Source: JAWODU01 sp046483125
GTDB taxonomy: Bacteria > Verrucomicrobiota > Kiritimatiellia > UBA8416 > JAWODU01
DNA length: 31,722 nucleotides
Direction of reading: 5' to 3'
Assembly: GCA_046483125.1 (NCBI GenBank)
Contig: JAWODU010000028.1
Coordinates: 1 to 31,722, forward strand
A program made the translations under genes and the position numbers. How positions within the stretch are numbered: the first letter of the stretch is position 1; the number at the start of each line of letters is the position of its first letter. Below the pieces are notes generated by a model, which was given only the letters and a program-made list of their open reading frames with translations, was not told the DNA's origin and searched no databases. This document shows, one piece after another, positions 1 to 7,873 of the stretch.

Positions 1-23
1 CGCCGCCAGCGATGCGGGCTGTT

Positions 24-227
24 GCGTCACGCATTTCGCTTCCGCAGGATTCGCAAATCGGATCGCAAGCTTGCCGCTTCCCGCTTTCAGCGGGACAAGT
101 CTGCAAGCTTGCCACGCCGTAGGCGTGGGCCCCGCCCTCCGAGCGTGTATACATATACCCGAGGAGGGCGGAAACGAAGCAGAAGCGGTGAGATCGCGGT
201 TCGATTTGCGAACGAAATGCGTGACGC
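24..227. repeat. Long imperfect inverted repeat with internal hairpins
   Basis: The arms at 24-38 and 213-227 are perfect reverse complements (15 bp). The arms continue with 50-60 against 202-212 (11 bp), the left arm carrying an 11-base insertion at 39-49. Inside lie further hairpins: CCCGCT/AGCGGG near 80-94, CCACGCC/GGCGTGG near 112-128, and CCGCCCTCC/GGAGGGCGG flanking a loop with a GTATAC...GTATAC-like core near 134-172. GCAAGCTTGCC occurs twice (65-75, 103-113). No coding signal is convincing in 1-380. It may be a MITE-like or REP-type element, or a structured intergenic sequence; nothing identifies the family. Confidence 0.6.
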
Positions 228-380
228 GGGGCTAGAGGGCACAAGCAGAACCCAGAGAGACCAAGAACCCTCCCACACTCCGGCCTGCGTGACGCGAGGG
301 AGAAGGGCACAGGCAGAGCAATAACCGCCGGGCCAAGGGCTTGACGCGGGAGGAACCGCCGGACACAATGGCTCTCAGGT

Positions 381-2204
381 ATGAACGACGAAATCAAAGT
401 CGTAATCTGGAACCCCGACGGAGACGGCGGCCACCTCCTGCTCAGAAATCCCTCCGCAGTCCTCGAAGCAAAGAAGACCTCCGAGATAATTCCCGTCCTC
501 AACGAAGTCGAAAGCGCGGCCGTCTCGGGAGCGCGTGCCGCCGGCTTCATTTCCTATGAAGCCGGCCCCGGACTCGACGGAGCCCTCGAGGCGCACGACC
601 TTCGCGACTTTCCCCTGGCGTGGTTTGCCGTATTTGAGGACGCGCAGGAAATCGACATTGAGGGTTACGGCAGTGCCGAATCTTTCCGCGTCGGGGACTG
701 GACCCCGTCGGTCGGCAGGCCGGAGTATTGCGATGCCATCTCCAGGATAAAGGACTATCTCAGAAGGGGGCATACCTACCAGGTGAATTACACTCTTCGC
801 CTGCGCGCTGAATTCGCAGGGGATGCCTGGAGTTTCTTCCGCCGCCTTCAGCACAACCAGCTGGGCTCCTACGGAGCGTTTATAGATATGGGCAGGTTCA
901 GCGTGTGTTCCGCCTCGCCCGAATTGTTTTTTTCGCTCATAGACCGAAGGCTGGAGTCGCGTCCCATGAAAGGCACCGCTTCCAGGGGACTGACATGGGA
1001 AGACGACGAGCGGCGGATGCGCGATCTGCACAATTCCGAAAAGGACCGAGCGGAGAACGTCATGATCGTGGACATGATCCGCAACGACATGGGCAGGGTG
1101 GCGGAAAGCGGGTCCGTGAGAGCCGTGAGTCTTTTCGACACGGAACGTTATCCGACCGTGCACCAGATGACGTCTACGGTAGTCTGCAGTACTTCGGCTG
1201 GATTCACGGACATAATGCAGGCGCTTTTCCCCTGCGCGTCCATTACCGGCGCGCCGAAGGTGCGGACAATGCAGATTATCAGGGACCTGGAGCCGGACCC
1301 GCGCGGAATCTACACGGGTTCCATCGGAATTGTCGGACCAGGAAGGCGCGCGCGATTCAGTGTCGCCATCCGGACCGTATGTGTCGACAGGGAGAAAGGA
1401 ACGGCTGAATACGGCGTTGGCGGAGGGGTCGTGTGGGATTCCGAACCGTCAAAGGAATACGAAGAATGCCTTACCAAGGCCGGAATACTCACTGCCGGGA
1501 CGCCCGGCTTTGACCTTCTCGAATCCGTGCTGTGGGAACCCGGAACCGGATACTTTCTGCTTGATAACCATTTAAGACGGCTCAGGAACTCCGCCGGTTA
1601 TTTCGGGCGCGAAATTGATCTGCCGGGGATCAGGGAAACGATGCTGTCCCGGGCGCGCGGACTTGAGGGCGCGCACAAAGTCAGGCTTCTGGTGCCGGCT
1701 TCAGGCGAACCGGTTGTGGAATGCGTTCCGCTTTCAAACGACAGACCCGAGGTTGCCGTACGGGTCGTTCTCGCGCGCCGGCCGGTAAACCGGCACGATG
1801 CATTTCTTTACCACAAGACCACACATCGCGCGGTATATGAAGAAGCAAGAAAATCGGAGCCGGATTTCGACGATGTTATCCTGTGGAACGACAGGCAGGA
1901 GGCCACGGAAAGCACGGTGGCGAACCTGGTGGTGGAGAAAGAAGGGCGCCTTGTGACCCCGCCCGTGGAGTGCGGACTGCTTCCCGGAGTGTTCAGGGAG
2001 CATCTTATCGAGAGCGGCGCGGTTGCCGAGGAGGTGGTCAGTATCGAGGACCTGCGCCGGGCGGACAGATTGTTCCTGGTCAATTCCGTGAGGAAATGGA
2101 TGGAAGCCGAGCTCCGGGAGCAGGCAGATTGCGGTTCTTTGTCAGAAGAAGACCCGGCATACGGGATGCGGGATTTGAGGCAAGGAGAGGGAGATAAAGA
2201 TTAA
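381..2204 (+). CDS. pabBC: Aminodeoxychorismate synthase component I fused to aminodeoxychorismate lyase (PabB-PabC)
   Basis: A 607-residue fusion that makes para-aminobenzoate for folate. Residues about 1-370 are a chorismate-utilising PabB domain that aminates chorismate to 4-amino-4-deoxychorismate. It carries MKGTASRG (about residue 196), IVDMIRNDMGRVA, YPTVHQMTSTV, ITGAPKVRTMQI (about 287) and GVGGGVVWDSEPSKEYEE. Residues about 375-600 are a PLP-dependent class IV aminotransferase-fold lyase (PabC) that releases pyruvate. Its likely Schiff-base lysine is K479 in YHKTTHR, and EATESTVANL is the conserved cofactor-binding segment. The glutaminase subunit PabA is not in the window. The ATG at 381 has no strong ribosome binding site; GGGAGG at 348-353 lies too far upstream. 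The gene is followed by repeats and then folE2, so two early folate steps sit together. Confidence 0.93.
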   Translation: MNDEIKVVIWNPDGDGGHLLLRNPSAVLEAKKTSEIIPVLNEVESAAVSGARAAGFISYEAGPGLDGALEAHDLRDFPLAWFAVFEDAQEIDIEGYGSAESFRVGDWTPSVGRPEYCDAISRIKDYLRRGHTYQVNYTLRLRAEFAGDAWSFFRRLQHNQLGSYGAFIDMGRFSVCSASPELFFSLIDRRLESRPMKGTASRGLTWEDDERRMRDLHNSEKDRAENVMIVDMIRNDMGRVAESGSVRAVSLFDTERYPTVHQMTSTVVCSTSAGFTDIMQALFPCASITGAPKVRTMQIIRDLEPDPRGIYTGSIGIVGPGRRARFSVAIRTVCVDREKGTAEYGVGGGVVWDSEPSKEYEECLTKAGILTAGTPGFDLLESVLWEPGTGYFLLDNHLRRLRNSAGYFGREIDLPGIRETMLSRARGLEGAHKVRLLVPASGEPVVECVPLSNDRPEVAVRVVLARRPVNRHDAFLYHKTTHRAVYEEARKSEPDFDDVILWNDRQEATESTVANLVVEKEGRLVTPPVECGLLPGVFREHLIESGAVAEEVVSIEDLRRADRLFLVNSVRKWMEAELREQADCGSLSEEDPAYGMRDLRQGEGDKD

Positions 2205-2208
2205 GATC

Positions 2209-2349
2209 AAGATTGGGATTAAGACGGAGAGATTAAGATTGGGATTAAGAGGGAGAAGAGGGGAGCAACCACGGGGGCAGAGGACAGATGGCGGATGACA
2301 GACGACGGACTACGGACTACGGAGGGAAAGATTAAGATTGGGATTAAGA
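2209..2349. repeat. Dispersed direct repeats between pabBC and folE2
   Basis: The 16-mer AAGATTGGGATTAAGA occurs exactly three times, at 2209-2224, 2235-2250 and 2334-2349. Between the second and third copies lie short tandem motifs (GGACTAC twice near 2307-2320), and just after the third lies CTGTAAC repeated near 2360-2375. The 243-base gap to folE2 is purine-rich and unlike its flanks. I see no gene in it. It is probably a slippage-prone or dispersed repeat spacer. Confidence 0.75.
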
Positions 2350-2447
2350 TCCCGAATAACCTGTAACCTGTAACCCTGCAACCGCACGCACGACAGGCAA
2401 AAGCTCTTGCGCTGGACAGCGAGTATGGCAGGATGTAGCTTCTAATC

Positions 2448-3254
2448 ATGAAAGACGTACAGAACACACCGGATACACGCAGGATCCCCGTCCAGAAAGT
2501 CGGCATAAAGGACCTGGAATATCCTGTAACGGTCCTGGACAGGCGCAACGAGTCACAGCACACCCTTGCCAGGATCAATATGTTCGTGGACCTGCCTCAC
2601 AACCTGAAGGGCACGCACATGTCACGCTTCGTGGACGTAATGAACCGCTGTCGGGGCAGGATATGCGCCCGCGAAATAGATACCATCCTGGAAGCCATGG
2701 TGGAGCGCTTCGAATCTGAAACTGCGCATCTGGAAATCAGGTTCCCGTATTTCATAGAGAAAAGGGCCCCGGTATCCGGCGCGCGTTCGTTGATGGGGTA
2801 TGAATGCGCGTTCCACGCCACACTGGATTCGAAAAAGAAGGGCGGCGGTTTCGAACTGGTGGTGGAAACACGAGTTCCTGTTACAACGCTCTGTCCCTGC
2901 TCGCGCGAGATATCGGACAAAGGGGCTCACAACCAGCGCTCAACTGTTACTATAAAGGAAGTATCCGAATCGCTGGTATGGATAGAGGACCTGATCGAGA
3001 TCGCTGAATCGGAGGCAAGCTCGCCCCTGTACCCGATTCTGAAACGGGAAGACGAAAAATACGTTACGGAACAGGCATACAGCAACCCCGTGTTTGCCGA
3101 GGATATCGTGCGGTCCATCGCGCTCCGCCTTCGGGCGGATGAGCGGATATTCTGGTACTGCGTTGAAACGGAAAACTACGAAAGCATACACAACCATAAC
3201 GCCTACGCAATGGTGACCGCGCGCCGCGGCCCCGACGGGAAATGGAAGCACTGA
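2448..3254 (+). CDS. folE2: GTP cyclohydrolase IB (FolE2)
   Basis: A 268-residue member of the FolE2/COG1469 family. It converts GTP to 7,8-dihydroneopterin triphosphate, the first pterin step of folate (and queuosine) synthesis, in the cytoplasm. The family signature CPCSREISDKGAHNQRS starts at about residue 149, and its cysteine (C149 or C151) is the expected metal ligand. The tail SIHNHNAYAMV also fits the family. Type IB enzymes can work with metals other than zinc, which in other bacteria is linked to zinc limitation, but no Zur-like operator is obvious here. Length is normal. It follows the PABA gene in the same orientation, so the two probably serve one pathway, though the 243-base repeat spacer argues against tight co-transcription. 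Confidence 0.93.
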   Translation: MKDVQNTPDTRRIPVQKVGIKDLEYPVTVLDRRNESQHTLARINMFVDLPHNLKGTHMSRFVDVMNRCRGRICAREIDTILEAMVERFESETAHLEIRFPYFIEKRAPVSGARSLMGYECAFHATLDSKKKGGGFELVVETRVPVTTLCPCSREISDKGAHNQRSTVTIKEVSESLVWIEDLIEIAESEASSPLYPILKREDEKYVTEQAYSNPVFAEDIVRSIALRLRADERIFWYCVETENYESIHNHNAYAMVTARRGPDGKWKH

Positions 3255-3268
3255 GACCATGGCGCGAG

Positions 3269-3343
3269 TACCCCGGCCAGGACTCGAACCTGGGACCTAC
3301 GGATTAGGAATCCGTCGCTCTGTCCAAACTGAGCTACCGGGGT
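3269..3343 (-). tRNA. tRNA-Arg (anticodon CCU)
   Basis: A 75-nt cloverleaf on the minus strand. The acceptor stem ACCCCGG pairs with CCGGGGT and the discriminator is A. The D arm is GCTC...GAGC. The anticodon arm is ACGGA-TTCCTAA-TCCGT with anticodon CCT. The T arm is CCAGG-TTCGAGT-CCTGG. The 3' CCA is not encoded, consistent with the CCA-adding enzyme gene at 20008-21357. It lies 14 bases beyond the end of folE2, antisense to it. Confidence 0.96.
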
Positions 3344-3539
3344 GTGGGATTACCGTATCGGACACATAGCCATGTCCTCTTACACCGGGCGGGTTGTTTT
3401 CGTCAATGCGAAAAGAAACGGGGCCGATTCAGTAAACAAACTTGCGCCGAAGACCGGGAAGTGGCAGAATAAAAGTGATGGGGCATAGACAGGATGGAAC
3501 TCCAGGAGTTATGAAACTCAGGAAATAAAGGAACCGATT

Positions 3540-4382
3540 ATGAAGTTTGATTACAGATCCGGGAACCGGGGCCGGTCGTTTACATTGATTGAACTGCTTG
3601 TGGTGATAGCCATTATCGGTTTGCTGATGGCATTGCTTTTCCCGGTACTGAATCAGGCCAGGGAACACGGCAGGCGCACGGCGTGCAAGGCCAACCTGAA
3701 GAACCTCCAGATCGCGGCGATGAACTACGCTTTCGATAACGGGAACAATCTGCCGCACGCCGATACCCAAGAAAGCTATGACAGTGAAAAAGAAGAGTGG
3801 CACGTTTCACAGGTAGGCTGGGTGGACTGGACGGGATACGTGGACAACCACAGCGGAGACGCGAGTAGTCCCGATCCCGGGTGGACGAAGTGGTGGGGCG
3901 GTGAAGGACGCACGAGCATAACGAACGGCACAATATGGGAATATACCGGAAAGAGTTTTGAGATATATATCTGCCCTACGTTTGTGCTGACAGTGGCGCC
4001 GGACGTTTCTCCGGACGGTACGAACGACCCGTGTGATCCGGTGCGAAGCTACGTAATGAATTCTTCGGCGTCACATAATGACATAATGAACATGACCAAG
4101 GCGAGCCGGACGCTACTGTTCAGCGAAATATCCGAAACAAATACAATAGAGACGGGCGGAAGTCCTACTCAAATATGCGAAAGAGGATTCCTGCAGTACG
4201 CGGGCGACGAGGAAAACAGGCTGGCGTGGGACGGCATGCTCGATCCCTCGCTGAAGGCGAAAATACCGCAGGAGAGGGTTGGAACCTGGCATAACGGGCA
4301 GGCAAACGCCGTTTTTATCGACGGGCACGTCGAAACGATAAAATGGTCGGATACTACAAATGCCTGCGCCGGCAACTGGTAG
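3540..4382 (+). CDS. Type IV pseudopilin-like protein with H-X9-DG motif
   Basis: A 280-residue protein with an N-terminal class III (prepilin peptidase) signal. A short basic leader is followed by SFTLIELLVVIAIIGLLMALLFPV at residues 14-36, in which the conserved Glu lies five residues into the mature protein. A helical segment with QAREHGRRTACKANLKNLQIA follows. The C-terminus contains HNGQANAVFIDGHVE, an exact H-X9-DG motif, typical of the large paralogous pseudopilin families of Planctomycetes, Lentisphaerae and Verrucomicrobia. These proteins are thought to be exported and processed like type II secretion pseudopilins; the substrate is unknown. A purine-rich GGAAATAAAGGA lies just upstream of the ATG. 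It precedes the pilus operon but is probably separated from it by a terminator and a promoter. Confidence 0.88.
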   Translation: MKFDYRSGNRGRSFTLIELLVVIAIIGLLMALLFPVLNQAREHGRRTACKANLKNLQIAAMNYAFDNGNNLPHADTQESYDSEKEEWHVSQVGWVDWTGYVDNHSGDASSPDPGWTKWWGGEGRTSITNGTIWEYTGKSFEIYICPTFVLTVAPDVSPDGTNDPCDPVRSYVMNSSASHNDIMNMTKASRTLLFSEISETNTIETGGSPTQICERGFLQYAGDEENRLAWDGMLDPSLKAKIPQERVGTWHNGQANAVFIDGHVETIKWSDTTNACAGNW

Positions 4383-4413
4383 GAAGGGAATTCCGCGGAT
4401 CCTTGTTTTTTTT
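4381..4413 (+). terminator. Probable rho-independent terminator after the pseudopilin gene
   Basis: A short GC-rich hairpin (AAGG...CCTT with GGAATTCCGCGG inside) is followed directly by a run of eight T at about 4406-4413. The stem is imperfect, so this is moderate support only. Confidence 0.4.
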
Positions 4414-4414
4414 C

Positions 4415-4444
4415 TTGGAAGAAAGCCCTCCTTCTTCTTATATT
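4415..4444 (+). promoter_or_regulatory. Candidate sigma-70-type promoter for the pilus-like operon
   Basis: TTGGAA at 4415-4420 and TATATT at 4439-4444 are separated by 18 bases. The site lies about 90 bases before the first gene of the operon, right after the T-tract of the preceding terminator. Position and spacing are the only evidence. Confidence 0.4.
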
Positions 4445-4463
4445 GTGAACCGCTCTTTGCCTT

Positions 4464-4501
4464 GGCCTGTGCGAACAGGGTGAGGCGAAAGCGCCTCAGG
4501 C
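4464..4501 (+). promoter_or_regulatory. Structured 5' leader with two GNRA-capped hairpins
   Basis: CCTGT-GCGA-ACAGG (4466-4479) and GAGGC-GAAA-GCgCCTC (4482-4497) are adjacent hairpins capped by GNRA-type loops. An alternative outer pairing GGCCTG/CAGGCC would close the whole element. The operon's first ribosome binding site AAGGAG (4523-4528) follows. The element could be an RNA regulatory leader or only a stabilising 5' end; no known riboswitch consensus is matched. Confidence 0.35.
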
Positions 4502-4534
4502 CGCCGGAGGGAATACAGCCGTAAGGAGACCGTT

Positions 4535-5200
4535 ATGCGATGCCCTGTTGAAAGTGGATCTGTCCTGTTTGCCGTATTGATTTTGAGCGTATTGAGCGCG
4601 GGTCCGGTTCCCGCCCAGACTGCCGGCGGGCGCCCCGCCGCACGTGCGGGGCAAAAGGAGGCGATAGCGCCTGAGGACATGGTGCGTATCAGGGGGCTGA
4701 CCGGGCTAGAAAAGCGCGCGACAACGGAAACCCCCGAATACAGGACAAATGTGCCGAGACAGCCGGGGGATCGAAGGGAATGGGTGCGGATAGCCGTCGA
4801 GTATGATACCGCGCCCGAGTGGATCGATGAACTCACTTTCCGGTATTACGTTCTTTCTTTAAAAGAGGTTGATCGGAAACAGGAGTTCAGTTTGTTTCAG
4901 AACAGCGTCAAGTACGCCGACATCAGGCAGGACCGCGGGCACCTGAGCACAATGTTTCTGAGGCCGCCGGCCGTGGAGAGATACGGCGAACTATCGGCGA
5001 TAGCGGTTGAAATCATGTACGGGGGCGATGTCATAGCGAAACACAGTATTACCGGCGGCATCAAACTCCCCGAGGATTGGTGGAAGAACTCCGACGTGGT
5101 AAAAAGCGATAAAGTGAAGTCCCGGGCCGGTTATCTTCTGGACAGAAAACAGTCGCCTTTTTTTCTTATAAACATCGACAGCTACGAGTATATCAAATAG
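4535..5200 (+). CDS. Amuc_1102-like exported pilus-cluster protein
   Basis: A 221-residue protein with an N-terminal signal peptide (hydrophobic residues about 9-24, ending GPVPAQTAG), so it is likely periplasmic. The mature part, about residues 70-215, looks like one beta-rich domain. It contains RREWVRIAVEYDTAPEWIDELTFRYYVLSLK and ends in SPFFLINIDSYEYIK. Identification rests on position and size: it is first in an operon whose next four genes match the order of the Akkermansia Amuc_1101, 1100, 1099 and 1098 pilus-like cluster, and Amuc_1102 is a protein of this type. Its biochemical role is unknown. A good ribosome binding site (AAGGAG) precedes the ATG. The gap to the next gene is 13 bases. 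Confidence 0.7.
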   Translation: MRCPVESGSVLFAVLILSVLSAGPVPAQTAGGRPAARAGQKEAIAPEDMVRIRGLTGLEKRATTETPEYRTNVPRQPGDRREWVRIAVEYDTAPEWIDELTFRYYVLSLKEVDRKQEFSLFQNSVKYADIRQDRGHLSTMFLRPPAVERYGELSAIAVEIMYGGDVIAKHSITGGIKLPEDWWKNSDVVKSDKVKSRAGYLLDRKQSPFFLINIDSYEYIK

Positions 5201-5213
5201 CCCCGAACTCCAG

Positions 5214-6881
5214 ATGTTCATAAAATCCGATCGTATAGTTACTCTGGACATCGGCGCCAGCAAGGTGCTCCTGGCCGAATTCATGGCGCCGAAGTCCGGC
5301 GTTCCCGAACTCCTTAATTACGGCATGGGGCACATGGGCCCTAATCTGCAGGGAGCGGCGCGTTTCGAAAACATTACGTCGACCATCAAGCGCATAATGC
5401 GCGAGCATGAAATCAGGCCGGCGCCGCTGTTTATGACCGTTTCGGGCCAGGCGGTCTTTCCTCGTTTTGTAAAACTCCCTCCGGCTTCGCGGGATAAACT
5501 CGACCAGATTGTCCGCTACGAGGCCGAGCAGAACGTGCCTTTCCCGATAAATGAGGTGGTCTGGGATTACCAGCTTGTCAGCGACGTGCAAGGCGAACAG
5601 CACGTTTTGCTTGTGGCCGTAAAGATTGAAAACGTAAAAGCGCTGACCGACGCTGTGGGCGCCGCCGGCATGGAGCCCGAACTGGTGGATGTGGCCCCGA
5701 TGGCCCTCTATAACTGTATTTGCTACAACTATCCGGATATAGAAGGATGCAGTATGGTGCTGGATATGGGGGCCAAGTCCACAAACCTTATATTTGTGGA
5801 AGGGTCACGGATATTCAGCCGCAGTATCCCGGTTGCCGGAAATACAATAAGCCAGGAAATAGCCAAGGGCCTGGACGTGCCTTTTGAAGAGGCCGAGGCG
5901 CTGAAACTGGAACGCGGCTTTGTAGGGTTCGGCGGGGTGTATGCAGCTCCCGATGATGAAACCGCCGAAAAGGTTTCAAAAATCACCAGGAGCGTTGTCA
6001 CGCGTCTCCACGCCGAGGTCAACCGGTCGATCAATTTCTACAGAAGCCAGCAGGGCGGGAGCGCCCCTGTGAGACTCTTTATGACCGGCGGGTCGTCGAT
6101 GCTTCAGCATCTGGACACGTTCTTCGGGGAAAAACTCGGAATAGACGTTGAGTACGTCAATCCCTTTGTGAATATTGAAGTAAACGCGGACCTGGATACC
6201 GAGGTCGTTGAAGGCGACGTGCCGCTTATGAGCGAGGTGGCAGGCCTTGCCCTGCGCCGGTCCCTGGCGTGCCCCATGGAAATAAACCTCATGCCGCCCG
6301 AACTGGTGAGCAGAAAGACCTTCCGCCGCCGCCAGCCTTATTTTGCCGTAACGGCCGTGGGCGTGGCTCTCATTATGCTCTGCTGGTGGGTATACTCCTA
6401 CCGCATGAGTTCGTTCCGGATGGACCAGCTTGCCAGGGTGAGAGAAAAGATCGAGACTTTCGAAAACGTGCAGGAATCCCTGAAGCGGGTAAAGAACCGG
6501 GAAAAGACGGCAAAGGAGAACGTCGAAGATCTTCTGTCCGTCGTGAACCTGCGCACCCAGTGGCTGGAGATAATCGACTCTGTTCACTCTGCGATGCCGG
6601 AAGGAATGTGGCTTACTGCAGTGGAGCCGGTTGTAACGGACGATGGTTTCATGACGCATGTCGATATAAGCGGCAAGGGGTTTGACGATAAAATGAAACT
6701 GCTGGACAACCCCGAGGCGAGGCAGGTTTTCAGGGACAGGTTGAGGGAATCAGAATGTTTTACCGGGAAAACGGATATAACCGTAAGACCCCTGATGAAG
6801 CCGGGTGACTTTGCCAGAGAATTTACCATTAGACTTGCTCTGGCAAAGCCTGTGAAGGTGGGTAGCAGCGAGGACATTTAA
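5214..6881 (+). CDS. PilM-PilN fusion (Amuc_1101-like)
   Basis: A 555-residue protein. Residues 1 to about 350 are an actin-like ATPase of the PilM/FtsA family with the phosphate-1 motif TLDIGASKVLLAE (about 10), the phosphate-2 motif VLDMGAKSTNLIF, and the adenosine motif FMTGGSSMLQHL. Residues about 375-395 form a transmembrane helix (VTAVGVALIMLCWWVY). A coiled-coil segment (ARVREKIETFENVQESLKRV) and a PilN-like periplasmic domain follow, with WLEIIDSVHSAMPEGMWLTAVEP. In type IV pilus systems PilM binds the cytoplasmic tail of PilN and links ATPase motors to the inner-membrane platform. Here the two are a single chain, so the ATPase fold is tethered to the membrane. No assembly ATPase (PilB) lies in the window. 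Confidence 0.88.
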   Translation: MFIKSDRIVTLDIGASKVLLAEFMAPKSGVPELLNYGMGHMGPNLQGAARFENITSTIKRIMREHEIRPAPLFMTVSGQAVFPRFVKLPPASRDKLDQIVRYEAEQNVPFPINEVVWDYQLVSDVQGEQHVLLVAVKIENVKALTDAVGAAGMEPELVDVAPMALYNCICYNYPDIEGCSMVLDMGAKSTNLIFVEGSRIFSRSIPVAGNTISQEIAKGLDVPFEEAEALKLERGFVGFGGVYAAPDDETAEKVSKITRSVVTRLHAEVNRSINFYRSQQGGSAPVRLFMTGGSSMLQHLDTFFGEKLGIDVEYVNPFVNIEVNADLDTEVVEGDVPLMSEVAGLALRRSLACPMEINLMPPELVSRKTFRRRQPYFAVTAVGVALIMLCWWVYSYRMSSFRMDQLARVREKIETFENVQESLKRVKNREKTAKENVEDLLSVVNLRTQWLEIIDSVHSAMPEGMWLTAVEPVVTDDGFMTHVDISGKGFDDKMKLLDNPEARQVFRDRLRESECFTGKTDITVRPLMKPGDFAREFTIRLALAKPVKVGSSEDI

Positions 6882-6910
6882 CAGGACTTGCCCGGGAAGA
6901 CACGGGAAAA

Positions 6911-7846
6911 ATGAGATTGGAAAAGAAAAACATCATAGTACTCAGCGTGGTTGTCGCGGTGGGAGTGCTGCTGGTTTTCGCGACGGTACTGCTGTTGAAG
7001 GGTATTCACGAATTGAGCGAAGCGACGGAGGAACTTGACAGGTCGAAAAAAGAATATCGTGCGTTTTATTCTATGGCCCCGTTTCCTTCGCGCGAGAACG
7101 TTGCCAGGGTACAGGAGAACGTAAAGACTCTGAATCACTGGTATGCCCTCCTGGACAAGGCCGTTAAGGAAGGGCAGACTGTGACCGGTGATTTCGACAG
7201 GAGTCCCAACCAGTTCCTGGGACGACTCGAGGAAACACGAAACAGGCTGTTCAGGTCCTATGAAGGGGAACCTTTTGACTTCGGTTTCTCGCACTATATC
7301 GAAACGGGCGTCCCGCCGCCCCCCGAGAAGGTCCCGAAACTGACTCAACAGCTTGTGATAATCGAAGATTTGTGCGAAGTCCTGTTTGAAAACGAAGTCG
7401 GGAACATTCAATCCGTGACCCGCTTGGAATTCGAAGGAACGGCTTCTTCGACGTTCAGCCCGAGCAGTCGATCGTCGCGGTCAAGTCGGCGCCGTCCCAG
7501 GGGGCGCCCTTCTGTCGGGACTCCGGCCACGGGTTCCCGCGGCGCCGAACCGCAGGAAGAGGATTACGAGACTCTCAGGTTCGGTCTTGAGTTTACGGCG
7601 ATGGAGTACAAGGTATGGAAAGTCATGAATTTGCTGGCCCGTCACGATTTGTTCATCGTGGTCAAGGCCGTGAGACTCGGCAAAACGGAGCCGGGAGTGC
7701 GGAATTTTCCGGAAGCCCGGGGAGAGAGAAGCGGGCTTCCCGATTCATGGAAATACAAGGAGCAGAGGCTCGTATCGGGCCCGGAGATCCAGGTGCCGCT
7801 TAAAGTGAAGATTGTGCTGGACATTTACGTGTTTCCGGCGGCGTAA
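6911..7846 (+). CDS. PilO-like inner-membrane protein (Amuc_1100-like)
   Basis: A 311-residue protein with a cytoplasmic start MRLEKKN, one transmembrane helix (residues about 8-30, IIVLSVVVAVGVLLVFATVLLL), a coiled-coil region (about 33-110) and a C-terminal periplasmic domain. This bitopic layout matches PilO and Akkermansia Amuc_1100. A Ser/Arg-rich low-complexity stretch at about 180-210 (SSTFSPSSRSSRSSRRRPRG) interrupts the periplasmic part and is probably a flexible linker. The gene is 30 bases after the PilM-PilN gene and 28 before the Amuc_1099-like gene. The call depends on topology and gene order rather than on a diagnostic motif. Confidence 0.72.
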   Translation: MRLEKKNIIVLSVVVAVGVLLVFATVLLLKGIHELSEATEELDRSKKEYRAFYSMAPFPSRENVARVQENVKTLNHWYALLDKAVKEGQTVTGDFDRSPNQFLGRLEETRNRLFRSYEGEPFDFGFSHYIETGVPPPPEKVPKLTQQLVIIEDLCEVLFENEVGNIQSVTRLEFEGTASSTFSPSSRSSRSSRRRPRGRPSVGTPATGSRGAEPQEEDYETLRFGLEFTAMEYKVWKVMNLLARHDLFIVVKAVRLGKTEPGVRNFPEARGERSGLPDSWKYKEQRLVSGPEIQVPLKVKIVLDIYVFPAA

Positions 7847-7873
7847 GGGGTTCTGCCGTGCGTTGACCACGGC

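Noticed and set aside
22..324. 100-residue Arg-rich plus-strand open frame
   Set aside because: It runs through the palindromic repeat region and its product is of low complexity with no family features.
4464..4501. c-di-GMP-I riboswitch upstream of the pilus operon
   Set aside because: GNRA loop and neighbouring stem are suggestive, but the conserved GCAAACC and ACGCAAAGCC segments are absent.
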